A stretch of DNA of 36,273 nucleotides from an uncultured Aureispira sp. (lineage in GTDB: Bacteria > Bacteroidota > Bacteroidia > Chitinophagales > Saprospiraceae): contig CAJQQM010000193.1 of NCBI GenBank assembly GCA_905480485.1, positions 1 through 36,273 of the forward strand. The letters are read 5' to 3'. Below are positions 15,828 through 24,492 of this stretch, piece by piece. The position numbers and the translations under genes were made by a program. Under the pieces are notes generated by a model that saw only the letters and a program-made list of their open reading frames with translations, was not told the origin of the DNA and did not search any database. Every line of letters begins with the position of its first letter. Within the stretch, counting starts at the first letter, position 1.

Positions 15828-18800
15828 TTATTTAGAATCCCAAGCTAAAAAAGGTACTAAAAGCTGTTGCAAAGCCCTATCAGTATCTTTCCACCAAAGG
15901 TCGGTGGACAACAAATAATAAGCATAGCCAGTGTTTTGAAGCATCGATAAGCGATCAGAAGCTCCTTGAATATCCAAAGATTGGTCTAAATGAATACCTC
16001 TGTCACATACAATAACAAATGGTTTTTTGTCGCTACTTTCATCTGCAGCAAGCACGACTATATCAAAGCTAAGCCCTTGTATAGTTGCACTAAAGACAAC
16101 TCTTTCAGGATCTACAAAATCTTGCAAATAACTAAAAATACCCTGATGCAATCTCAGGGCTGTACCGACCGTATAAGAAAAATCATCTTTATCAAGCTTA
16201 GGCAAGGGTTTTAAATCAATTTGAATCGCATTTTGTTCTGATATTGTCGCTGCTGAACCGTTGAACTCGTTCTTCATCATTTGATCCTCTTTGTTCCGAC
16301 AAGTTACATGTTGTGGGGCCATCGCTCCAAAATTTTTAGCAAGCTTTAATAGCTTTGAATCGCGAAGATCAAATACCATAAGATCAAACTCTAAACCCAA
16401 AGCAGATAAGGAATCTAGGCTTTCAGGATGTGCAACTACAATCGGAAACACCGTTGTAATGTGGTCTTTACCCAACCATTTCAATAGTTCACTAAGCGCT
16501 TTATCTTCAAATACTTTCTTCACTTTAGAAAGGGCCAAGGCTTTTTCTTTTTTTAGTTGTTTGAGCGTTTGTTTAATTTGCTCAAAATAGTGGGTGTTCG
16601 CTTGGGCTACAAGCTGTTGTTGAACCGATTCTAAACATTGAATATAGGTTTCGAAGGCATCTGAAAAGCGAAGTTTCATAGCCGGCAACTGCCCTCTGTA
16701 ATAATCATGAATAACCTGATAAAGATACCAAGCACGAAAGGCAGCGTCCCAATTGTCTAATCGCATTTGAATAAAGGCCTCAATCAGTTGTTTTGTGGGT
16801 GCTTTGAGCGCCAACCAGGATGATTTCCAGTTATAAAAGGCTTTAAATTCATCCCATCTTTCTTCCATAACCTCCAATTCTTCTAGCTTAGCCCGAAGAA
16901 TCATTAGGTAGTCTTCTTCGATACTGTTTTCCCAGTCAATGGTCTTGTTTTGCCACTTATCTTGATTGAATTGTTTAAATGCTTGACGGCATTTTGAATA
17001 CAATAATTCGAATGCCTCTTTAGAATCAGTTTGCATCGATTCTGATGGTATTAAGAATGCATCCGTTTGATTTTCAGGGATCGTATTGTCTATTTTAGAG
17101 ACGATCAATTCCCTAAAATCTTTTAGCATTTTTAGTAAGATACGCATCCGTTTTGCTTCTGCAAAAACAGGTACTTTTACCGATTTGAACCGCTGCTTTT
17201 CGAGTAGAAGCTGCAAAGATTCACAAGATGCACTAAGTTCTTTTTTGGCGAATCTTAAGGCAGCAAACTTTTTAGAAAACAGCGCTAATAACTTCAGTTT
17301 TGCATCTTGCCAATTGCCTTGTTTATCAAAATCATCCCCGTATAACTGTTGATAAAATTGAATGCGATTGATTAATTGATCGATACGGTCGACTACCCGA
17401 TGAGCAAAATCGATTAGTTGAAAATAAAAGCAACTTTTATGGGCTTCTTTAAGCGCAACAATTTGTTGGTATAGGCTTCTAAATTTATGTTGGTATAAAT
17501 GGAGCTTAACTTTGAGTTCCTCACGCAATAGTTCATAAGATTCTTTGCCTTCAAAAAAGCGTTGATGAACAGATTGAAGTGGATGATTTAAAGATTTTAT
17601 TGCTTTAAAATGTGGATAATGCTCTTTTAAATCTAAGGCAATTTGATGGTATTCTTCTGAACTAAACTCAAAAGAATCTTTGGATAAAGCCGCTTGTAGT
17701 ATAGCTTGATTACTCTTGTGATTCGCTTTTAAGTATTGCCCCACTAAATCAGACCAATGATAATTGGCTAAGGACTCCATTTTGACTGCATCAAAGGCCA
17801 ATTCTAGACGTTGATGTAAATTTAGTAATTGATGCCAGTTTTTTTGAAAATCAAGCGCATCAAACGCTACTTTTTTCTTTGATTGTTGTTTTAGATTAGA
17901 TAAAAAGTCTAGTATAGCCTTATTATCTTGCAAGTCGGCATGCATTGTTAAGCAGCCTAGATGATGCAAACCTAAACCCTTGAGTGTATGCAGGAACATT
18001 TGCCCCTGAGCTTGATCATCAACAAGATATAATAGCGTTTTGCCCTCGCTTAATAAAGCTGGAATTGATGCCGATACCACTTGCGTTTTCCCGCTTAAAG
18101 AAGGCCCCTGCAAGCTGAGATGATTGCCGTTGAAGAGTGCTTCTATCGCTTTATTTTGTGCTGAATTAATCCGTAATGCAGCGCAGGCAAAACGCCATGC
18201 CTTGGTCTCTTCCGTAGCGTCATTTGTTTCTTTTAAGGGCAACTCTAGGGTTTCAAGGTCTTCTTGAACAAATCCACCAAGCAAAAACGCCTTTGAAACG
18301 CGGTTCAGGATTAAGTAATCTTGTACATCATAGGGACGAATCAGCTTTGTAGACTCTACTTTTAAATTCAACAGCGTAGCCACTTGATTGCAAATATCGG
18401 ATAAAAGCGTAGCATCATAGCCTGACTTTAAGGAAGGAAGGGATGCATCTTCAGCGATTACTTTGGCAAGTTGTTTCTCTAAAAGAGGATGTATTTTTGG
18501 CGGTTCCGCAACTTGACAGGATATTTTCCAAAACCGACTTCTGTCGGGCATTAATTCTAGCACAACCGGCCAAATAAAGACAGGACAATGACTCAATTGG
18601 CCATGTTCGTTATCTAGATTTACAATCGGATAGCCCAAATATAGGGGTACTTCCGACTGATATAAATCTTCTAGTTTAAGCTGAATACTTCTAAGTTGTC
18701 CAACCCTTTCTGGCAAGGCCCCTTCCTGTATCATCAAAGGAATCGAAGCCGCTACCGTAGTAGGCCCCTCGCACAATTTTGTCAGCAACTTTTCGGCAAT

Positions 18801-18923
18801 TTGTGCGGCGGCTACCTGCAACATACTCATATCGAGAAAAGAAAATGAAGAAGGGTCTAAGGAGGTAGCTGACAAATCAATGCCTTTAGACAAATGTTCA
18901 TTAGAATCGGGTGCTGTGTGCAT
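15828..18923 (-). CDS. DUF4011-type helicase/nuclease relative with degraded motifs
   Basis: A 1031-residue protein. The N-terminal ~220 residues look like DUF4011, with VPLYLGYPIV (~92-101) and CPVFIWPVVLEL (~113-124). A superfamily 1 core starts at LRINSAQNKAIEALFNGNHL (Q-motif-like) with Walker A QGPSLSGKT (272-280). A very long helical, probably coiled-coil, insertion covers ~350-810. The block FDLMVFDLRDSK (846-857) stands where motif II (usually FDxVIFDEAS) belongs, but DE has become DL. Only ~95 residues later a Vsr/MTES_1575-like endonuclease domain begins (FDIVV 953-957, FVIVCDRG 969-976, STDLWW 1006-1011). Helicase domain 2 appears absent and the catalytic Glu of IECDG is Val972. 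Probably enzymatically inactive as a helicase. Monocistronic. Confidence 0.65.
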   Translation of the reverse strand: MHTAPDSNEHLSKGIDLSATSLDPSSFSFLDMSMLQVAAAQIAEKLLTKLCEGPTTVAASIPLMIQEGALPERVGQLRSIQLKLEDLYQSEVPLYLGYPIVNLDNEHGQLSHCPVFIWPVVLELMPDRSRFWKISCQVAEPPKIHPLLEKQLAKVIAEDASLPSLKSGYDATLLSDICNQVATLLNLKVESTKLIRPYDVQDYLILNRVSKAFLLGGFVQEDLETLELPLKETNDATEETKAWRFACAALRINSAQNKAIEALFNGNHLSLQGPSLSGKTQVVSASIPALLSEGKTLLYLVDDQAQGQMFLHTLKGLGLHHLGCLTMHADLQDNKAILDFLSNLKQQSKKKVAFDALDFQKNWHQLLNLHQRLELAFDAVKMESLANYHWSDLVGQYLKANHKSNQAILQAALSKDSFEFSSEEYHQIALDLKEHYPHFKAIKSLNHPLQSVHQRFFEGKESYELLREELKVKLHLYQHKFRSLYQQIVALKEAHKSCFYFQLIDFAHRVVDRIDQLINRIQFYQQLYGDDFDKQGNWQDAKLKLLALFSKKFAALRFAKKELSASCESLQLLLEKQRFKSVKVPVFAEAKRMRILLKMLKDFRELIVSKIDNTIPENQTDAFLIPSESMQTDSKEAFELLYSKCRQAFKQFNQDKWQNKTIDWENSIEEDYLMILRAKLEELEVMEERWDEFKAFYNWKSSWLALKAPTKQLIEAFIQMRLDNWDAAFRAWYLYQVIHDYYRGQLPAMKLRFSDAFETYIQCLESVQQQLVAQANTHYFEQIKQTLKQLKKEKALALSKVKKVFEDKALSELLKWLGKDHITTVFPIVVAHPESLDSLSALGLEFDLMVFDLRDSKLLKLAKNFGAMAPQHVTCRNKEDQMMKNEFNGSAATISEQNAIQIDLKPLPKLDKDDFSYTVGTALRLHQGIFSYLQDFVDPERVVFSATIQGLSFDIVVLAADESSDKKPFVIVCDRGIHLDQSLDIQGASDRLSMLQNTGYAYYLLSTDLWWKDTDRALQQLLVPFLAWDSK

Positions 18924-19101
18924 AGTGTTAGAGATTGATATATGAATGACTTAAATGTAAGCAAAAGCCCTCTTTTGAACAAATATTCACGAAAAATTAC
19001 AAAAGGTACAAGTGCTTCCTAGCTTAAAGACTCTAATAAAATACAAAACTTCAGTATTCTTGTACGTAGCCTTCTGCTTAGCAGCTGTTTTTATGTTTAA
19101 G

Positions 19102-21120
19102 TTAATCTTCCTTAAGGGCTTTGTTAGTCCTCGGTTTAGACGTCGAGGCAGGAGTATCCCGTAGTGGCAAAGGATTGTTATCGTTGAGGGAAGAGGTATC
19201 TTTAATAGGAAGTTTGATGGTGCTGTCCTTGCTGATTGTCAAAGAATCAATCACTTTTGTTGTAGTTCTGAAATTAATAAGCTCGTCTTTAGAACGAATC
19301 GAAAGACTATCTAGCCACTGAAAGCCCGGTAATTGTAAGCTCAAATGATTCACTTGATGCATGGGATAAAAAACAGCGGAAGGAGTCACTTCAAAACGGA
19401 TACTTCGAACCGACTTATCTTCGAAAAAAAGATGCATATCTTGACAATCAACATCATTGACTCCAATGTATTGATTGTTATCATCAACGGCGTAATAAAC
19501 GGTTTCTCCTGTTTCGAAAACCGTCATCCTATCGAGTTGCCCTTCTTCGAAAAAACTGATGACATTTCTCCCTTTGATTTGATTAAAATAAACAGAGTCG
19601 TTGGTATTGACAATAAATGAATTTTCAAATAGTCTAAGCTGATAAATTTGATTTTCACGTAGTTGAATATCTATGGTGTCGGCGATAAATTGTGTGCCAT
19701 CTACCCATAAAATGGGCTTTTGAAAAAACCTAAAAGTGGAATCTGAGCCATTGTAATGCAAAGAGTCACAACGCACTTGCAAATCTGACTTATAAATAAG
19801 AACTTGATGATAGGCCTTGATGTTTCGATTTTCAGTCGAACTACTGTCAGGATAAGACCACAAAGTATCGGCACGCAACCAAAGGGTATCGGCATCAATG
19901 ATTGTCCGCAAGACGGGCTGTCGATGCGCCAATAGAAATTTTGTAGAATCGTTATAAAATGCTTCTTCGCATCTAATTTGTACTTTTGCAGCCGTGTCGT
20001 CCCATACAACGGCCCCTTGTGCCCAACCTTCTTTGGTTTCGGTATTATAATCTAAGCTATCACAGGCGATCAATTGACTTTCTTGCCGAATTCGAACGCG
20101 TTCTCTAAAAACCATCGTTTTACTTTTGTCATCATAATATGAATAGACAGCATTGATTGATTGCCCCTCGGTGCTGTCTCTGCTAACAAATTTTGGATTC
20201 CCCATAAAAGAAAACGCTTGCTGCTTGTTGTCTATATATATTGTATCGGCATATACTTCTTGTGTTTCATTTTGATAAAAAGCATTCCCAATTAAAAAAT
20301 AATTATCTTTTTCACCATCGTACAAAATGGTATCTCCTCTAGCTGTTTCTTGTTTGCCGGCTTCATAATTTTCAAATTGGGCATTTTGGTACAACGCTGC
20401 ATAGTTGCGCTTGGTGTCATAATAACCATCTTCGCAATAAACCCTTTTGTCAGGATTATTTACGGTAGTAGGGCCCAAAAAATAAGCGATTTCAGTCTGT
20501 GTGTCATAATCCAAAGAATCTGTTTTGAGGCTAAAATTAGGATTTTCGATGCGCACAGAATCTTCAAAATGTGCTCGGTGACGCTTGACCTCGTAAAAAC
20601 CACGTTTACTTGTCATGAGGGTCGAATCACTTCGGATTTGGGTAAAATTAGGGAAAACAGCACGTTTGGTATTCAAATCATAATTGAGTAAATCGGTATA
20701 CAAAACCATGTTGGTATCGACCAATCGTACATTTTGATGCAGTTGCGCTATTCTAGTAAAACCATCGTAATAAAGCGTGTCGCTGTATACATGAATACTG
20801 TCTTCTTGCTGTAGATGTACTTTCCCGCTTGCTTCAACTTGCTTATTGGGTTTGATAAATCCCTTGTCGCACCACAAATCCATGTTTTTTTGACGCAGGT
20901 GCACCTCCCCTTCCAAATCTCTAAATATTCCAGCAGATGTACTCCGTTCTCTTAATTTGCTGATGTGCAAAATTTGAATTCTTGAACTATCTTTTGCTGC
21001 ATTATTATCCATTTGAGGACTACTTATTTGTGCCTGACCATAATTAGTAATCAATAGCATACCAATTAGACCACTGAGGGTAATAAGTCCTTTGATTGAT
21101 TTTGAGCGTGCAGGAGACAT
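19102..21120 (-). CDS. OstA/LptD-like outer-membrane biogenesis protein (OstA_2 family)
   Basis: A 672-residue exported protein (signal sequence ~8-31, cleavage near GQA-QIS). The mature part is a long run of beta-rich repeats with the pattern DSLxYDxxTxxA, such as DTLYYDGFTRIAQL, DLLNYDLNTKRAVF and DSLDYDTQTEIAYF, continuing to residue ~480. This matches the OstA-like/LptA jellyroll repeats of the Bacteroidota OstA_2 family, thought to take part in lipopolysaccharide transport or outer-membrane assembly. The C-terminus is Ser/Thr/Pro-rich and ends with charged residues; no beta-barrel LptD domain is seen. A TAAATTTG element 42 bases upstream may be its promoter. Confidence 0.8.
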   Translation of the reverse strand: MSPARSKSIKGLITLSGLIGMLLITNYGQAQISSPQMDNNAAKDSSRIQILHISKLRERSTSAGIFRDLEGEVHLRQKNMDLWCDKGFIKPNKQVEASGKVHLQQEDSIHVYSDTLYYDGFTRIAQLHQNVRLVDTNMVLYTDLLNYDLNTKRAVFPNFTQIRSDSTLMTSKRGFYEVKRHRAHFEDSVRIENPNFSLKTDSLDYDTQTEIAYFLGPTTVNNPDKRVYCEDGYYDTKRNYAALYQNAQFENYEAGKQETARGDTILYDGEKDNYFLIGNAFYQNETQEVYADTIYIDNKQQAFSFMGNPKFVSRDSTEGQSINAVYSYYDDKSKTMVFRERVRIRQESQLIACDSLDYNTETKEGWAQGAVVWDDTAAKVQIRCEEAFYNDSTKFLLAHRQPVLRTIIDADTLWLRADTLWSYPDSSSTENRNIKAYHQVLIYKSDLQVRCDSLHYNGSDSTFRFFQKPILWVDGTQFIADTIDIQLRENQIYQLRLFENSFIVNTNDSVYFNQIKGRNVISFFEEGQLDRMTVFETGETVYYAVDDNNQYIGVNDVDCQDMHLFFEDKSVRSIRFEVTPSAVFYPMHQVNHLSLQLPGFQWLDSLSIRSKDELINFRTTTKVIDSLTISKDSTIKLPIKDTSSLNDNNPLPLRDTPASTSKPRTNKALKED

Positions 21121-21161
21121 TCCGATGGTTTCTTACTGTTGGTTAAAGCATCAAAATTAAT

Positions 21162-21169
21162 CAAATTTA
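21162..21169 (-). promoter_or_regulatory. candidate -7 element for the OstA-like gene
   Basis: Minus-strand TAAATTTG matches TAnnTTTG exactly, 42 bases before the ATG at 21120. No TTTG at normal spacing upstream, so only half of the promoter is supported. Confidence 0.4.
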
Positions 21170-21368
21170 AACGAAACTGAAAGCATCGAGACGCTATTTA
21201 GCAAAGTCCTAACCTTGGCAGGGCAATGTGGTAGCCCTACGGCACTTCTACCTAATATAATCTTAAAATTTAACAATAATTAACGATTAGGAAGACACCA
21301 CTAAAGCTTTTCACCGCATCTATCGAATTGTACATTACTACTTAATCATTTTTATAAAACCTATCATT

Positions 21369-22748
21369 ATGACAAGCTTACTAAAAAGAAAACCGACCCT
21401 AGCTTTGGCAATACTATTGATTGCCATCACTTGCCTTGCGCTAAAGCCCAAACTAGATGCCCCCCCCACAAAAACTAGTTCAAACTGTTGTACATCTACT
21501 ACCTGCACAAAAAACGGTCAACACAAGCAGAACCTTAAAATTCAAAAAGCTTGTATTTTTAAATCTATATTTAAAGAAGAAGACAATAGTGGATATCCTT
21601 CGTTTAAAAACCCCGAAAGCCTCACAAAATCGTTAGACGATGGCATAGCTTGGGTACTAAAGGCACAGCAAGAAAACGGCGGTTGGGGTGCCGGCTTAAG
21701 TTCTAGGCAAGGAATAATAGACCCACATGCTGTACAGACCGACCCTGCGACCTCTGCTATGGTAGGATTGGCATTGATTAGAAATAAAAACACCTTGAAT
21801 TCGGGGGAACAACGAGCGGCCTTAAATGATTTGTGTGATTATTTGATTAAAACCATTGACCAAAACAAAAGTAAGGCCTACATTACGCAAAACCGTGGAA
21901 CACAAATACAAGTAAAATTAGGACAACACATCGATGCCGTTATTAGTGCACAGTTTTTATCCAACCTGAAAGAAAAAACCGGCAAAAACCATCCGAAATA
22001 TCAGAACATTTCAAAAGCACTTAAAATATGCGTCGAAAAGATACAGGGGGCTATGGATGAAAAAGGAAAAACAAGTGGCGGAAGTTGGGCCGGTGTTTTG
22101 CAATCATCGATGTCTACAGCAGCACTCGAAGCCGCCGAAATGGCGGGTGCATCGGTCAATACTAGCAAACTCGAACAAGCTAGAAACTACCAAAAATCTA
22201 ATTATGATAGCAAAACAGGTCGAGCTAAAACCGATGATGGTGCAGGAATTTTATTGTATTCTATGTCGAGTTCGGTACGCGGTGCAGCCAAAGAAGCTCG
22301 AAGCATCCGCGAACATTTTGAAAAAGCAAAAAAAGAGGGATTAATCGATAAAAAAGCCACAATCAGTGTTCAGAATCTTGAAAAAATGGGGTATTCAACA
22401 GCAAGGTCTCAACGGTTGAATACGGCCTATAAAGTGTATGAATCTGCCAAAAAAAATGCACAGCGCAAAGATATTATGAATGGGTTTGGCAACAATGGTG
22501 GTGAAGAATTTATCAGTTTTTTGCAGACGGGCGAATCCCTGATTTTGAACAAAGATGTAAGCTGGAAAACGTGGTTTCAAAATATTAGTGGAAAAATGAT
22601 GGCAATTCAAAATGAAAATGGAAGTTGGAATGGGCATCATTGTATCACAAGTCCTGCATTTTGCACCGCTACCTGTTTGTTGATATTATCCATTCAAAAT
22701 GATTATAAAATACTAGAAAAAATGGGGGCAAGCAGCGATTCAAAATAA
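21369..22748 (+). CDS. exported alpha/alpha-toroid (prenyltransferase/squalene-cyclase-like repeat) protein
   Basis: A 459-residue protein. A hydrophobic N-terminal signal or anchor (~12-27) precedes a Cys-rich stretch NCCTSTTC (~39-46). The domain has terpene-cyclase/prenyltransferase-type repeats: an early one, GIAWVLKAQQENGGWGAGL, in which QxxxGGWG is the QW-type motif, with DPATSAMVGLALI following, and a late copy MMAIQNENGSWNGHHC with SPAFCTATCLLIL. Between them lies a charged, Lys-rich helical region (~160-390) that is less regular. I see no DxDD or other cyclase catalytic motif, so enzymatic cyclisation is not supported. It could be a binding toroid, as in complement-like proteins. The gene is alone and ends at a strong terminator. 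Confidence 0.65.
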   Translation: MTSLLKRKPTLALAILLIAITCLALKPKLDAPPTKTSSNCCTSTTCTKNGQHKQNLKIQKACIFKSIFKEEDNSGYPSFKNPESLTKSLDDGIAWVLKAQQENGGWGAGLSSRQGIIDPHAVQTDPATSAMVGLALIRNKNTLNSGEQRAALNDLCDYLIKTIDQNKSKAYITQNRGTQIQVKLGQHIDAVISAQFLSNLKEKTGKNHPKYQNISKALKICVEKIQGAMDEKGKTSGGSWAGVLQSSMSTAALEAAEMAGASVNTSKLEQARNYQKSNYDSKTGRAKTDDGAGILLYSMSSSVRGAAKEARSIREHFEKAKKEGLIDKKATISVQNLEKMGYSTARSQRLNTAYKVYESAKKNAQRKDIMNGFGNNGGEEFISFLQTGESLILNKDVSWKTWFQNISGKMMAIQNENGSWNGHHCITSPAFCTATCLLILSIQNDYKILEKMGASSDSK

Positions 22749-22810
22749 GCAGTAGCAAGGTACATAGGTATTTGATAAGCACCTAGACTGCACGATTCAA
22801 AAAATTTGTT

Positions 22811-22847
22811 AAAACAAGTTGTAAAAAAAGGTTTTACAACTTGTTTT
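22811..22847. terminator. Rho-independent terminator, perfect 16-bp stem
   Basis: Left arm 22811-22826 (AAAACAAGTTGTAAAA), loop AAAGG, right arm 22832-22847 (TTTTACAACTTGTTTT). The stem is perfect and A/T-flanked. It separates the toroid gene from the DinB-like gene, which starts 48 bases further on. Confidence 0.75.
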
Positions 22848-22895
22848 GTTTACTTTAGACAGAACTAAACTACTGCATTATTTTAATTTTTTTTT

Positions 22896-23351
22896 ATGCT
22901 AAAAAAAGACATCAAAAAACAGCTCGAAAGAAGTTTACAGACGACCCTACAATATTTTGATTTATCAAAAGATAATTTACAAAAAAGCTATGCTCCCGGC
23001 AAATGGACAATACAACAGATACTACATCATCTTGCCGATTCAGAAACCGTTTTACACGAGCGTTTAAAACGCATCATAGGGGGTCCTATTCAGGTCTTAT
23101 GGACCTTTGACCAAGATTTGTGGTGCCAGGAACTCAATTATCAACAAGTTCCTCTAGACATCAGTAAGGATATTTTTCAATCCTTACGACGTTCGGTTAT
23201 TTATTTATTAGACCAACATTACGACCGCAAAAAAGATCAAAGCTTTATTCACAGCAAAACAGGTAAAAGAACGCTGGGAGAAGCATTTCAAAAAATTGGC
23301 TGGCACAACGAACACCACCTAAATCATATCCGCCAAGCACTCAAAAGTTAA
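22896..23351 (+). CDS. DinB/YfiT-family protein
   Basis: A 151-residue four-helix-bundle protein of the DinB superfamily. The metal-binding histidines are visible in QILHHLADSE (His44/His45) and in GWHNEHHLNHI (His137, His141 and neighbours), the usual DinB pattern. Members are often thiol-dependent S-transferases or metal hydrolases; the substrate is not predictable. It is the first gene of a probable three-gene operon with the NYN-LOTUS gene 11 bases downstream. Confidence 0.85.
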   Translation: MLKKDIKKQLERSLQTTLQYFDLSKDNLQKSYAPGKWTIQQILHHLADSETVLHERLKRIIGGPIQVLWTFDQDLWCQELNYQQVPLDISKDIFQSLRRSVIYLLDQHYDRKKDQSFIHSKTGKRTLGEAFQKIGWHNEHHLNHIRQALKS

Positions 23352-23362
23352 AGAAGCTAACA

Positions 23363-24097
23363 ATGCAACAAGAACGTAAATTTGCAGTACTAATTGATGG
23401 AGACAATATCCCTGCCTCCTACCTTAAAGAAATGATGGAGGAAATTACTAAATATGGTAATCCCACCATCAAAAGAATTTATGGCGACTGGACCAACCCT
23501 CAACTCAAAAGTTGGAAAAACAGATTGCTCAGTAATGCCATCCGACCGATTCAGCAATATGCCTATACATCGGGCAAAAACGCGACCGATTCAGCCATGA
23601 TTATCGATGCGATGGATATACTCTATTCTGACAAAGTCGATGGATTTTGTATCGTATCAAGCGACAGTGATTTCACACGCTTGGCCACACGCTTGCGCGA
23701 AGCTGGCAAACATGTAATCGGCATAGGAGAACGCAAAACCCCCGAACCCTTTATTGTTGCTTGTGATAAGTTCATCTATGTTGAAATCCTCAAACCAAGT
23801 ACTCAAGACAACGATAAAGAAACAAATCCAAAACCAACAAAGACAGAAAAAATCAGTAAAAAGAGTATCCGTTTATTGACCAATAGTATTGAAGATGTGG
23901 CCGACGAGGAAGGATGGGCATTCTTGGGAGATGTAGGAACTATTTTGCTTAAAAAGCAACCTAATTTTGATGCTAGAAATTATGGTTTTCAAAAACTGAC
24001 AGCCTTAATTTCAAGTTTAAACAAATTCGAAATCGAACTTAGAGATGCTGGAAAAGGAAGACGTTCGAAATTAGTTTATGTGCGTGTAAAATCTTAA
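23363..24097 (+). CDS. NYN-domain nuclease with C-terminal OST-HTH/LOTUS domain
   Basis: A 244-residue LabA/DUF88-like protein. The NYN (PIN-like) nuclease domain covers 1-145 with acidic residues in the expected places: VLIDGDNIP (Asp12, Asp14), GKNATDSAMIIDAMD (Asp76) and SSDSDFTRLA (Asp101, Asp103). A charged linker (~145-165) leads to an OST-HTH/LOTUS domain (~167-244) ending in GRRSKLVYVRVKS. LOTUS domains bind RNA (reported preference for G-rich or G-quadruplex RNA), so the pair suggests an RNase or RNA-binding regulator. All catalytic acids appear intact. It lies 11 bases after the DinB-like gene and 32 before the cupin gene. Confidence 0.88.
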   Translation: MQQERKFAVLIDGDNIPASYLKEMMEEITKYGNPTIKRIYGDWTNPQLKSWKNRLLSNAIRPIQQYAYTSGKNATDSAMIIDAMDILYSDKVDGFCIVSSDSDFTRLATRLREAGKHVIGIGERKTPEPFIVACDKFIYVEILKPSTQDNDKETNPKPTKTEKISKKSIRLLTNSIEDVADEEGWAFLGDVGTILLKKQPNFDARNYGFQKLTALISSLNKFEIELRDAGKGRRSKLVYVRVKS

Positions 24098-24129
24098 AAT
24101 TCTAATCCTTAACTACTAATTCCAAGCTT

Positions 24130-24492
24130 ATGTTTCACAAAAAACTAAAGGATGCCGCTTTGTTTATCGCCAAAGACCATACAGCATTGAGAGAAATCAT
24201 GCATCCTGACCACGACAAAATTGCCATCGGCTACAGCATAGCACACGCAAGTATTGGGGTCGGGGCTGCCTCTTTACCACATCAACTTAAAAGTTCCGAA
24301 ACATATTATATTTTGGAGGGCAATGGAAAGATGTACATCGATGAGGAACAAAAAAGTGTTCAAAAAGATGATGTTTTTTGGGTCCCCCCTAGGGCCGTGC
24401 AGTATCTTGAGAATACGGGGCAAAAAGCCTTAACGTTTTTGTGCATTGTCGAACCCTATTGGAAGGATGAGGAAGATCAGTTGAGCGATTAA
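24130..24492 (+). CDS. single-domain cupin protein
   Basis: A 120-residue cupin. Motif 1 is present as LPHQLKSSETYYILEGNGKMYI (~50-71), with His51 and Glu57. Motif 2 is VPPRAVQYLENTGQKALTFLCI; the usual His is replaced by Gln (VQYLEN), so the metal site may be weakened or altered. Small cupins act as isomerases, dioxygenases or binding proteins; no substrate can be named. It ends the DinB-NYN operon and its TAA stop overlaps the stop of the convergent lipoprotein gene within four bases (24489-24492). Confidence 0.75.
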   Translation: MFHKKLKDAALFIAKDHTALREIMHPDHDKIAIGYSIAHASIGVGAASLPHQLKSSETYYILEGNGKMYIDEEQKSVQKDDVFWVPPRAVQYLENTGQKALTFLCIVEPYWKDEEDQLSD

